Assembly: GCF_009604375.1 (NCBI RefSeq)
Contig: NZ_WEGH01000005.1
Coordinates: 744,001-808,000 of the forward strand
Length of the DNA stretch: 64,000 nt
DNA from: Actinomadura macrotermitis
GTDB taxonomy: Bacteria; Actinomycetota; Actinomycetes; Streptosporangiales; Streptosporangiaceae
Direction of reading: 5' to 3'
Translations under genes and position numbers: made by a program
Shown here: positions 33,587-41,201 of the stretch, one piece after another
How positions within the stretch are numbered: position 1 is the first letter of the stretch
How the letters are laid out: every line of letters starts with the position of its first letter
Notes under the pieces: model-generated
The model's database searches: none
What the model was told of the DNA's origin: nothing
What the model saw: the letters and a program-made list of their open reading frames with translations, nothing else

Positions 33587-34498
33587 TCAGCCTCCGTTCG
33601 GCGGCTTGTCGGGCAGCTCCACCGCGTAGGACTCCTTGACCACGTCCAGGTGGTGCCAGGACCCGCGGACGGTCGCGCCGGGCACCGCGCGGATCGCGTC
33701 CAGCACGCCGACCAGCTCGGCCCGGGAGGCCGCCTCGGCCTGCCCGACGATGTCGTAGCGGCCGAACCCGGTGGCCAGGTAGCGCACGCCCTCCTGGCGC
33801 GCGACGGCCTCGGCGACCCGGCGCAGCCCGCCCGACACCACAAGCCCGAAGCCGCCGAGCTCGGCGGCGCCGAGCGCCAGGGGGTCGGCCAGGCCGGTGA
33901 CCTGGATGACGCCCGTGCGCATCAGCCGCACCACCCGGGCACGGGTGGCGGCCTGCGACAGGCCGATGATGCCGGCCAGGCGGGTGTAGGGGGCGCGGCC
34001 GTCGCGCTGCAGTTCCTGCAGCAGCCGCCAGTCGATGTCGTCGAGGGCGACGTCGCCGAGGTCGCGGACCACCGCGTGGCCGTCGCGCACGGTCGCCACC
34101 GAGCGGAACACCTCGGCGGCGCGCACGCCCGGGACCGAGCGGATGTGGTCGACCTCGGCGGCCAGGGCGGTGTCGTCGCGGGTGCGGATCTGGGCCACCA
34201 GGTCGCAGTGGCCGGCGGTGAGGGCGGTGAAGCTGACCGCGGGCCGCTGCGCGACGGCCTCGGCGGCCTTGCGGGCCGAACCGTCCACGGTGACCGACAC
34301 GTGCCCGACCGCCTCGGCGCCGACGACGGCGGCGTGCACGATGCCGACCACGCGGACGACCCGGGTCTCGAGAAGGTTCTGCACACGGGCCCGCACGGCG
34401 GTGCGGGAGAGCCCTACGCGGTCGGCCAGCGCCTGGAAGGTCGCCCTGCCGTCCCGCTGGAGCTCGCGGACTAGCACGGCGTCGACCGCATCCAGCAC
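33587..34498 (-). CDS. Tandem Lrp/AsnC-type regulator (two HTH-RAM units)
   Basis: 303 aa. The GTG at 34498 is the start because GAGGAGGAG lies 4 nt upstream; the ATG at 34516 precedes that site. Two complete Lrp units in one chain: HTH VLVRELQRDGRATFQALADRVGLSRTAVRARV with RAM domain to about 145, then LLQELQRDGRAPYTRLAGIIGLSQAATRARVVRLM with a second RAM domain. Single-chain dimers of this kind are a known actinobacterial variant. Lrp proteins sense amino acids and control their metabolism or export; the ligand is unknown. The gene converges on the antiporter gene with a 20-bp gap and faces guaB1 across 627 bp. An inverted repeat (TGATC/GATCA, 34525-34553) upstream may be its operator. Confidence 0.9.
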   Translation of the reverse strand: MLDAVDAVLVRELQRDGRATFQALADRVGLSRTAVRARVQNLLETRVVRVVGIVHAAVVGAEAVGHVSVTVDGSARKAAEAVAQRPAVSFTALTAGHCDLVAQIRTRDDTALAAEVDHIRSVPGVRAAEVFRSVATVRDGHAVVRDLGDVALDDIDWRLLQELQRDGRAPYTRLAGIIGLSQAATRARVVRLMRTGVIQVTGLADPLALGAAELGGFGLVVSGGLRRVAEAVARQEGVRYLATGFGRYDIVGQAEAASRAELVGVLDAIRAVPGATVRGSWHHLDVVKESYAVELPDKPPNGG

Positions 34499-34502
34499 GG
34501 CT

Positions 34503-34511
34503 CTCCTCCTC
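34503..34511 (-). promoter_or_regulatory. Ribosome-binding site deciding the tandem Lrp start
   Basis: On the minus strand this reads GAGGAGGAG, 4 nt before GTG 34498. It lies inside the longer frame from ATG 34516, which is therefore unlikely to be used. Confidence 0.7.
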
Positions 34512-35125
34512 GACATGCAATGGGTGATCGTTTTGTCGGCAACTGCAAGATCATTCCATTTCCGGGCGGTATCCCGTCAAATATTGATCCTGCTCGTGTT
34601 CCGCACGGTCCGGCGCGAACGAAGCGTCGGTGTCCGGCCTGCGGAGCGACGATTTCAAGGCCGGGTAAAGCGGTACAGGAGCGCAACGCGGACGGGCCGG
34701 CGCGGCACGGTGGCCCGGCCTCGGTCACGGAGCGGTACCGGCCGGGGTGTTGCTGATCACTACGGCCGGGCGGCGGGACCCGAAGACGGGCATGGGGCAT
34801 CGGCACTGCGGGGGTGACCTGCATGCGCTGCTCCCGGTGTTCTGCTGTGTAGCTCCTGCGGTGGATCCTCCGGCCACCGAGGCACATGTAAGAAAAGTGC
34901 ATCGGGGGCGCAGGAACGTCAAGAGGTAACTTTACAGAGCACTAAACCTCACGTTGCCCTCGATTACACAACCGCCGGGCACGGGCGGGCCGGCGGCGTG
35001 CCGGCGGGGGCCCGGGGCGCGGCCCGCAGGGGGCGCGGCGGTGCTTTGGTCCAGGCACCTGCGGGTATGGATCACAATGTACGGTGGCCCAGCCACTTTG
35101 ATCCGCGATTGGTGTGTTGAACAGC
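34512..35125. other. 614-bp region without a convincing gene
   Basis: It contains the divergent control region of the tandem Lrp gene and guaB1. The first 80 bp are AT-richer and hold the TGATC...GATCA dyad and a minus-strand TTGACG hexamer (34575-34580). A 6-bp dyad GGATCA (35069-35074)/TGATCC (35099-35104) flanks 24 bp just before guaB1. Short frames exist (34520-34756, 34747-34929 on plus, 34725-34922 on minus) but none has a ribosome-binding site or family resemblance. A structured leader or small RNA is possible but not demonstrable. Confidence 0.5.
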
Positions 35126-36562
35126 GTGCACCTGCTGAACGGCGAGCATTCCGCTCACGACCTCACCTACAACGACGTCTTCATGGTCCCCCGCCGCTCG
35201 TCGGTCGGGTCCCGGCTCGAGGTCGACCTGTCCACGGTCGACGGCAGCGGGACGACGATCCCGCTGGTGGTCGCCAACATGACCGCGGTGTCGGGCCGCC
35301 GGATGGCCGAGACCGTCGCGCGCCGCGGCGGCATCGCGGTGATCCCGCAGGACATCCCGGCCGACGTGGTCGCCGACGTCATCGGCTGGGTGAAGGGCCG
35401 CGACCTGGTCGTGGACACCCCGATCACCCTGGACCCGGCCTCGACCGCGGGCGAGGCGCTCGCGCTGCTGCCGAAGCGCGCCCACGGCGCGGTCGTGGTG
35501 GTCGAGGACGACCGGCCGGTCGGCGTGGTCACCGAGGCCGACTGCCAGGGCGTGGACCGGTTCGCCCAGCTGCGCGACATCATGTCCCGCGACCTGGTGA
35601 CGCTGCCCGCCGGGGTCGACCCGCGCGAGGCGTTCAACCGGCTGCACGAGCGCGGCCACCGGCTCGCCCCGGTGGTGGACGGCGAGAGCCGGCTGACCGG
35701 CGTCCTCACCCGCACCGGCGCGCTGCGCGCGACCCTGTACCAGCCGGCCGTGGACGCCTCGGGGCGGCTGCGGATCGCCGCGGCGGTCGGGGTGAACGGC
35801 GACGTGGCCGGCAAGGCGAAGGCGCTGCTGGACGCGGGCGCCGACCTGCTGGTGGTCGACACCGCGCACGGCCACCAGGAGAAGATGATCAGCGCGCTGG
35901 CCGCGGTGCGCGCGCTGGACCCGCGGGTGCCGGTGGTGGCGGGCAACGTGGTCACCGCCGAGGGCACCCGGGACCTGATCGAGGCGGGCGCCGACATCGT
36001 CAAGGTGGGCGTCGGCCCGGGCGCGATGTGCACCACCCGGATGATGACCGGCGTCGGCCGGCCGCAGTTCTCGGCGGTGCTGGAGTGCGCGGCCGAGGCG
36101 CGCCGCCTCGGCCGGCACGTGTGGGCCGACGGCGGGGTGCGCCACCCGCGCGACGTGGCGCTCGCCCTCGCCGCGGGCGCCGCCAACGTGATGGTGGGCT
36201 CCTGGTTCGCCGGCACCTACGAGTCGCCCGGCGACCTGCAGCGGGCCGCCGACGGCCGGCTGTACAAGGAGAGCTTCGGCATGGCCTCGGCGCGCGCGGT
36301 GCGGCTGCGCACCGCCGAGGACTCCCCCTTCGACCGGGCCCGCAAGGCCCTGTTCGAGGAGGGCATCTCCACCTCGCGGATGTTCCTGGACCCTCAGCGC
36401 CCCGGCGTGGAGGACCTGGTCGACTCGATCGTGGCGGGGCTGCGCAGCTCGTGCACCTACGCCGGCGCCCGCTCGCTGGAGGAGTTCCACGAGCGCGCCA
36501 CCGTCGGGGTCCAGGGCTCGGCCGGGTACGCCGAGGGCATGCCGCTGTCCAGCAGCTGGTGA
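35126..36562 (+). CDS. guaB1: GuaB1-family IMP dehydrogenase-related protein (GMP reductase)
   Basis: 478 aa from GTG 35126, which gives the usual N-terminus (HLLN...DLTYNDVFMVP); GTG 35114 is a 4-residue longer alternative. TIM-barrel IMPDH/GMPR fold with a CBS pair inserted at about 95-205 (ITLDPASTAGEALALLPKRAHGAVVV and VTLPAGVDPREAFNRL). The catalytic loop is GPGAMCTTRMMTGVGRPQ with the active cysteine; the mobile flap and C-terminal ESFGMASARAVRLR follow. Actinobacterial GuaB1 proteins have been shown to be CBS-containing GMP reductases that recycle GMP to IMP rather than IMP dehydrogenases. It is monocistronic, with a weak hairpin at 36712-36731. Confidence 0.92.
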   Translation: MHLLNGEHSAHDLTYNDVFMVPRRSSVGSRLEVDLSTVDGSGTTIPLVVANMTAVSGRRMAETVARRGGIAVIPQDIPADVVADVIGWVKGRDLVVDTPITLDPASTAGEALALLPKRAHGAVVVVEDDRPVGVVTEADCQGVDRFAQLRDIMSRDLVTLPAGVDPREAFNRLHERGHRLAPVVDGESRLTGVLTRTGALRATLYQPAVDASGRLRIAAAVGVNGDVAGKAKALLDAGADLLVVDTAHGHQEKMISALAAVRALDPRVPVVAGNVVTAEGTRDLIEAGADIVKVGVGPGAMCTTRMMTGVGRPQFSAVLECAAEARRLGRHVWADGGVRHPRDVALALAAGAANVMVGSWFAGTYESPGDLQRAADGRLYKESFGMASARAVRLRTAEDSPFDRARKALFEEGISTSRMFLDPQRPGVEDLVDSIVAGLRSSCTYAGARSLEEFHERATVGVQGSAGYAEGMPLSSSW

Positions 36563-36889
36563 CGCGGGCGGCCGGTCCGCCAAGTTTTCCCCATCCCCGG
36601 CGCCGGGATCCGGTCCGCCGCGCACTTGATCACGCTGCCGGGGAAGGGAAGAATGCGGGAATCTCCCGCGCGGGCGCCCAGCCGGCGCGGGCGAGGACCG
36701 GCCACGGGGACGGCCCGGCGCGAGCCGGGCCCCGCCTCCGGACGAGGCCGCACCACCTGGACAACAGCTGCACCTGGTCTCAACCACAGCCCGCATTCGG
36801 TCGGTCGGCACCGCAACCTTTGCCCGGTTAGGCGCGTCCATAATGTAGGCCTGGGCCTGAAACGACCGTGCTTGGGGATCGGAGCGTAC
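36563..36889. other. 327-bp gap upstream of the LCP gene
   Basis: There is no gene. The GC-rich first half carries several small hairpins, including GGCCCGGC/GCCGGGCC at 36712-36731; the last 80 bp before the LCP start are less GC-rich and hold a possible TAATGT -10 element at 36841-36846. Confidence 0.45.
36712..36731 (+). terminator. Possible distal terminator of guaB1
   Basis: 8-bp stem GGCCCGGC/GCCGGGCC with a 4-nt loop, 149 nt past the stop codon. Confidence 0.3.
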
Positions 36890-38395
36890 ATGGCGAGTCC
36901 TACGGCCAGCCGGCGTGCCCGCGACAGCGGTGACGCCGGCGACGCCCCCGAGCACGGGCACGGGCTGCCGCGTGCGCTCGCGCTGACCCTGGCGTCGGCG
37001 CTGGTGTGGGGGGCGGCGCACCTGTCGACCGGCCGCCGCTGGGCGGGCGGGCTGCTGGTGGGGCTGTTCGCGCTCGTCGTCGCGACCCTGATGGCGGCGG
37101 CCCTGTTCTTCCGGGACGACCTGGTGCACCTGGCCGTGCGCCCGGACTGGCTGTCGGGGATCTCCGCCGGCATCGTGCTGCTCGGCCTGGTCTGGCTGGC
37201 GGTGGTGATCCGCTCCTACCAGCTGGTGCGGCCCGCGGGGCTGACGCTGTCCGCGCGCGCCGCGGGCGTCATGGCGGTCGCGGTGCTGTGCGCGGCGGTG
37301 GCGGTGCCGACGGCCTGGGCGGCGCGCAGCACCTACCTGTACCGCGACGCGCTGACCAGCATCTTCCACGCGGGCGGCGGCAACGGGCGCAAGATCGACG
37401 CCGACGACCCGTGGGCCGGGCAGAAGCGGGTGAACGTGCTGCTGCTCGGCGGCGACGCGGCCGCCAACCGCGAGGGCGTGCGCACCGACAGCATGACGCT
37501 GGCGAGCGTGGACACCCGCACCGGCGACACGGTGCTGCTCAGCCTGCCGCGCAACCTGGAGCACTTCCAGCTGCCGCCGGGGCCCGCCCGCGACCGGTTC
37601 CCCTACGGGTTCACCGGGGACGGCCCCGAGACGCCGGGCCTGCTGAACGAGGTGTACCAGTACGCCGAGGAGCACCCCGACATCGTGCCGGGCGTGCCGA
37701 AGAACCACCGCGGGCCCGACCTGCTGAAGCGGACGGTCGCCGGCATCCTCGGCCAGCCGGTCGACTACTACATCCTGGTCGACATGTTCGGCTTCGCCGA
37801 CATCATCGACGCGATCGGCGGCGTCAAGATCCGCATCACCCAGCCGATCCCCTACGGCCGCGACGGCGGGGTGCTGCAGCCGGGCTACCGCACGCTCGGC
37901 GGCAAGGACGCGCTCTGGTACGGCCGGTCGCGCACCGACAGCGACGACTACACCCGGATGGGCCGGCAGAAGTGCCTGATGCGGGCGATCGCCAAGCAGG
38001 CCGACCCGCAGACGGTGCTGCGCAAGTTCGACAAGCTGGCGGCGGCGACCAAGCGGGCGATCTCCACCGACCTCCCCCAGGAGCTGCTGCCGGCGCTGAT
38101 GACGCTGTCGGAGAAGGTCAAGGACGGCGCGCAGATCAACAGCCTGGCGTTCGTGCCGCCGCTGGTGATCACCGGCAACCCCGACTTCGCGCTGATCCGC
38201 AGGCTGGCCGCCAAGGCGGTCGCCGAGGATGCGCACAAGGGGGCGGCGTCGCCGAGCCCGTCCGCGAGCCCGTCCGCCGCGGCCACGGCGGCGAGCGGGA
38301 CCGGCCAGGGCGGCACGCCCACTCCGGGCACGACCCCCCAGCGGGCGAACGAGGGGACCAAGCCGGTCTCGCTGGAGTCGTCCTGCCCCTCCTGA
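36890..38395 (+). CDS. LytR-CpsA-Psr (LCP) family cell-wall glycopolymer transferase
   Basis: 501 aa from ATG 36890 with GGAG 6 nt upstream. Four hydrophobic segments near residues 25-60, 65-90, 105-125 and 128-150 place the catalytic domain outside the membrane. LCP motifs: VLLLGGD...REGVRTDSMTLASVDTRTGDTVLLSLPRNLE, where the arginines bind the pyrophosphate, and YYILVDMFGFADIIDAIGGVKI, DALWYGRSRTDSDDYTRMGRQ. The Ser/Pro/Ala-rich tail (from GAASPSPSAS) is unstructured. LCP enzymes transfer lipid-linked teichoic acid, arabinogalactan or other polymers onto peptidoglycan. More N-terminal helices than the usual single one suggests a variant topology. Confidence 0.92.
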   Translation: MASPTASRRARDSGDAGDAPEHGHGLPRALALTLASALVWGAAHLSTGRRWAGGLLVGLFALVVATLMAAALFFRDDLVHLAVRPDWLSGISAGIVLLGLVWLAVVIRSYQLVRPAGLTLSARAAGVMAVAVLCAAVAVPTAWAARSTYLYRDALTSIFHAGGGNGRKIDADDPWAGQKRVNVLLLGGDAAANREGVRTDSMTLASVDTRTGDTVLLSLPRNLEHFQLPPGPARDRFPYGFTGDGPETPGLLNEVYQYAEEHPDIVPGVPKNHRGPDLLKRTVAGILGQPVDYYILVDMFGFADIIDAIGGVKIRITQPIPYGRDGGVLQPGYRTLGGKDALWYGRSRTDSDDYTRMGRQKCLMRAIAKQADPQTVLRKFDKLAAATKRAISTDLPQELLPALMTLSEKVKDGAQINSLAFVPPLVITGNPDFALIRRLAAKAVAEDAHKGAASPSPSASPSAAATAASGTGQGGTPTPGTTPQRANEGTKPVSLESSCPS

Positions 38396-38507
38396 CGGCG
38401 GGCCCGCCGCGGCGCGGGCAGGTTCTCCTTACCTTGCGATGACGAACCCGACCCGCGTCCGGTCCATCCCATCCAAAGACGGGATGTCCGGACAGGGGGC
38501 GATGGGG

Positions 38508-38774
38508 ATGACACAGACGATCACCGGTGGCGGGACCGCGGCGCTGGACGAGCTCGGGGCGGCGCTCGCCCCGCTCGGCTATCTGACGGTGCTGCTGGAG
38601 GACGGCGCGCGGCCCCGGCTGGAGGTCCTGGACCGGCGCCCGGGCGGCCGGTCGGGCGGCGTGGTCTGCGACGGGGACTGGTACTGGTGGCCGTGGGCGG
38701 ACCGGATCGCGCCGGCGGGCGATGCGGCGCGGGCGGCGGCGCTGGTCGACCGGGGGCTGCGGCAGGCGGCCTGA
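38508..38774 (+). CDS. Small hypothetical protein, Trp-rich centre
   Basis: 88 aa from ATG 38508, 8 nt after AGGGGG; ATGs at 38439 and 38502 are alternatives. Predicted secondary structure alternates helix and strand: ALDELGAALAPLGYLTVLLEDG, RPRLEVLDRRPGG, VVCDGDWYWWPWADRIAPAG, AARAAALVDRGL. No recognised family. There is no membrane segment. It lies 42 bp upstream of the enolase-like gene on the same strand and may belong to that transcript. Confidence 0.6.
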   Translation: MTQTITGGGTAALDELGAALAPLGYLTVLLEDGARPRLEVLDRRPGGRSGGVVCDGDWYWWPWADRIAPAGDAARAAALVDRGLRQAA

Positions 38775-38816
38775 CCTCGGCTCGGGTGGCGTTCCCGGGT
38801 CCCCGGAGGGGGGATC

Positions 38817-39929
38817 ATGGGAGGGAACACCTTCGAGCGGAAGAGGCGGGTGCGGGTGCCCCAGATCCACGGCTGTGACGCCTTCCGCGTGGCGATGCCG
38901 CGCGGCGGGCGGCCCGAGAGCGTCCTGGTCCGGGTGACCGGCGAGGACGGCACGGCGGGCTGGGGCGAGGCGGCGGTACCCGGGCGCCGGGGCGGCCCGG
39001 ACCCGGTGACCGACGCGGTGTGGCGCGACATCGCCGAGCGGATGGGGCCGGCGCTGATCGGCCTGGAGTGGGACCGCCCCGAGGACGTGTCGGCCGCGGC
39101 CCAGCTCGGCACGCGCAGCGCGGCGTCGGCGATCGACACCGCCTGCTGGGACCTGTGGTGCCGGAGCCGGGGCCTGCCGCTCGCGCACGCGCTCGGCGGC
39201 ACCCGCACCTCGATCGTGACGGGCCGGCACATCTCCCCCGAGCCGGTGCTGGAGACGCTGGTGGGCCGGGTGAACCGGGCCGTCGGCGCGGGCCACACCC
39301 GGGTCACGGTGGACGTGCGGCCGGGCTGGGACATCGAGCCGATCCGGGAGATCCGGCGGGCCTACCCGGCGCTCGCGGTGGTCGCCGACGCCGGGCACGC
39401 CTACGACGAGTCGGCCGAGCACCTGGACGCGCTGGAGGGGCTGGACGCCTACGGGCTGCTGGCGCTCCAGCGGCCGTTCGCGGCGCACGAGCTGCGGGCG
39501 CACGCGCGGCTGCAGCTGCGGGTGGACATGGCGGTGGCGCCCGCGATCGGCGACCTGGACACCCTGGACGCGGCGGTCGCGCTCGGCGCGGGCCGGGTGC
39601 TGGACCTGCGGATCGACCTGCTGGGCGGGCTGACGGCGGCGCGCAGCGCGCACGACCTGGCGTACGCGGCCGGGTGGGAGGTGTGGTGCACCGGGTCGGG
39701 CGCGTTCGGGCTCGGGCAGGCGGCGGCGGTGGCGCTGGCGGCGCTGCCGGGGGTGACGCTGCCGAGCGATGTGAGCGACCCGGCGGGCGGCCCGGTGTTC
39801 GTGACGCCGCCGGTGCGCTCGTCGGGCGGGGTGGTCGGGGTGCCGCTGACGCAGCCGGGGCTCGGCCACCAGGTCGACGAGGCGCGCATCGAGCGGCTGG
39901 CGACGCGGCGGATGCGGCTGCCGGCGTGA
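38817..39929 (+). CDS. Enolase-superfamily protein lacking catalytic residues (NAAAR/OSBS-like pseudoenzyme)
   Basis: 370 aa; GGAGGGGGG lies 5 nt before ATG 38817. The fold is that of N-acylamino-acid racemase/o-succinylbenzoate synthase: capping domain 1-120 (WGEAAVPGR, AIDTACWDL), then a beta/alpha barrel. At the KxK base, the sequence reads TVDV (T164, D166). The metal ligand Asp is kept at D191 (VADAGHAY), but the Glu is Q218 (LALQRPF); the third ligand is D237; the final catalytic Lys is R265 (DLRIDLLGG). With both general bases and one metal ligand lost it is probably not a normal racemase or synthase. The 3' end overlaps the kinase gene (GTGA), implying joint function. Confidence 0.85.
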   Translation: MGGNTFERKRRVRVPQIHGCDAFRVAMPRGGRPESVLVRVTGEDGTAGWGEAAVPGRRGGPDPVTDAVWRDIAERMGPALIGLEWDRPEDVSAAAQLGTRSAASAIDTACWDLWCRSRGLPLAHALGGTRTSIVTGRHISPEPVLETLVGRVNRAVGAGHTRVTVDVRPGWDIEPIREIRRAYPALAVVADAGHAYDESAEHLDALEGLDAYGLLALQRPFAAHELRAHARLQLRVDMAVAPAIGDLDTLDAAVALGAGRVLDLRIDLLGGLTAARSAHDLAYAAGWEVWCTGSGAFGLGQAAAVALAALPGVTLPSDVSDPAGGPVFVTPPVRSSGGVVGVPLTQPGLGHQVDEARIERLATRRMRLPA

Positions 39930-40510
39930 CTCCGGCGACGGCGTGGGTGGTGGCGGGCCCGCCGGGCGGCGGGAAGTCCACCGTGGCGTCGCTGCTGCTG
40001 GAGCGGCTGCGCCCGGCGCCCGCGCTGCTGGACAAGGACACCCTGTTCGGCCCGTTCGTCGCGGCGGTGCTGGAGGCGGCGGGCCGTGATCCGGGCGAGC
40101 GTGAGGGCCCCTGGTACGACGAGCACGTCAAGCGGTACGAGTACGCGGGGCTGACAGCGGCGGCGCGGGAGATCCGCGCGGGCGGCTGCCCGGTGCTGCT
40201 GAGCGGCCCGTTCACCGGCCAGATCCGCTCGCCGGAGCGGTGGGCGGAGTGGGTGGCCGGGCTCGGCGGGCCGCCGGTGCGGCTGCTGTGGATCCGCAGC
40301 GACCCGGGGACGCTGCGGCGGCGGCTGGAGGCGCGGGGCCTGGCGCGGGACGCGGGCAAGCTCGCGGCGTTCGACGCGTTCGTGGCGCGGATGCGCCCCG
40401 AGGAGCCGCCGCCGGTCCCGCACGAGGAGATCGACAACCGGCTGTCGGCGCCGCTCCCCCTGGCCGCCCAGCTCGAGGCGCTGGCGCGCCGGGCCGGGTC
40501 CGGAGGCTGA
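39926..40510 (+). CDS. P-loop kinase-like protein
   Basis: 194 aa from GTG 39926, whose GTGA overlaps the previous stop. Walker A is WVVAGPPGGGKSTVAS; DKDTLFG follows at the position where small-molecule kinases bind substrate or Mg2+. WIRSDPGTLRRRLEARGLARDAGK forms a lid with several arginines, like AAA_33/gluconate-kinase-type enzymes. The fold is that of short P-loop kinases that phosphorylate sugars, nucleosides or antibiotics; the substrate is unknown. Translational coupling to the pseudo-enolase suggests a two-component function. It is followed by a convergent terminator at 40513-40533. Confidence 0.8.
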   Translation: MTPATAWVVAGPPGGGKSTVASLLLERLRPAPALLDKDTLFGPFVAAVLEAAGRDPGEREGPWYDEHVKRYEYAGLTAAAREIRAGGCPVLLSGPFTGQIRSPERWAEWVAGLGGPPVRLLWIRSDPGTLRRRLEARGLARDAGKLAAFDAFVARMRPEEPPPVPHEEIDNRLSAPLPLAAQLEALARRAGSGG

Positions 40511-40512
40511 GC

Positions 40513-40533
40513 AGACCCGGTGCGGCCGGGTCT
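40513..40533. terminator. Bidirectional terminator between convergent genes
   Basis: 8-bp stem AGACCCGG/CCGGGTCT with a 5-nt loop. It serves the kinase gene on plus (3 nt past its stop), and overlaps the last base of the response-regulator gene on minus. Confidence 0.65.
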
Positions 40534-41201
40534 CAGCCGAGCAGGCCGGCCTGGTGGGCGAGTATCGCCGCCTGCACCCGGTTGGCGAGGTCCAGCTTGG
40601 CCAGGATCCGGCTGACGTGGGTCTTGGCGGTCGCCTCGCTCATGTAGAGCGTGGCCGCGATCTCGGTGTTCGACAGTCCGCCGCCGAGGGCGACCAGCAC
40701 CTGGCGTTCCTTGTCCGTGAGCACCGCGAGCCGCCGCGCGGCGTCGCCGCGCCGGTCCGGCGCCGGCCCGGCGAACTCGCGGAGCAGCCTGCGGGTGATG
40801 CCCGGGGAGAGCATCGCGTCGCCGCGCGCCGCGCAGCGCACCGCGGCGAGCATGTCGCCGGCCGGCGCGTCCTTCAGCAGGAACCCGACGGCGCCGTTGC
40901 GCAGCGCGGTGTGCACGTACTCGTCGAGATCGAACGTGGTGAGCACGACGACGTGCGGCGGCGGGTCGAGCCGCGCCATCCGCCCGGCCGCCGTCAGCCC
41001 GTCGCCGCGCGGCATCCGGATGTCCATGAGCACCACGTCCGGCCGGAGCGTGCGGGCGAGCTCGACGGCCTCGGCGCCGCCGGACGCCTCGCCCGCCACC
41101 GTGATGTCGGGCGCGGTCTCCATGATGGTGCGCAGCATCGCGCGCACCATCCACTCGTCGTCGACGATCAGCGTCCTGATCGGGCCGGCCGCGGCGGTCA
41201 T
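40533..41201 (-). CDS. NarL/FixJ-type response regulator
   Basis: 222 aa from ATG 41201, with AGGAGGGG upstream. The receiver has DDE (LIVDDEWMVR), phospho-Asp in VVLMDIRMPRGDG and a K in FLLKDAPAGD. The LuxR-type HTH reads LTDKERQVLVALGGGLSNTEIAATLYMSEATAKTHVSRILAKL. Its ATG overlaps the stop of the sensor kinase gene (ATGA), so kinase and regulator are translated in a coupled pair. The target genes are unknown; the divergent membrane-protein gene at 42.5 kb is a candidate. Confidence 0.95.
   Translation of the reverse strand: MTAAAGPIRTLIVDDEWMVRAMLRTIMETAPDITVAGEASGGAEAVELARTLRPDVVLMDIRMPRGDGLTAAGRMARLDPPPHVVVLTTFDLDEYVHTALRNGAVGFLLKDAPAGDMLAAVRCAARGDAMLSPGITRRLLREFAGPAPDRRGDAARRLAVLTDKERQVLVALGGGLSNTEIAATLYMSEATAKTHVSRILAKLDLANRVQAAILAHQAGLLG

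Noticed and set aside
31005..34520. Minus-strand frame of over 1,000 codons opposite the lysR and antiporter genes
   Set aside because: An antisense shadow typical of very high-GC DNA; the residues are mostly Arg, Gly, Ala and Pro with no domain.
34520..34756. Plus-strand 78-codon frame with a CPACG pair
   Set aside because: No ribosome-binding site, only one zinc half-site and it lies in the control region of two divergent genes.
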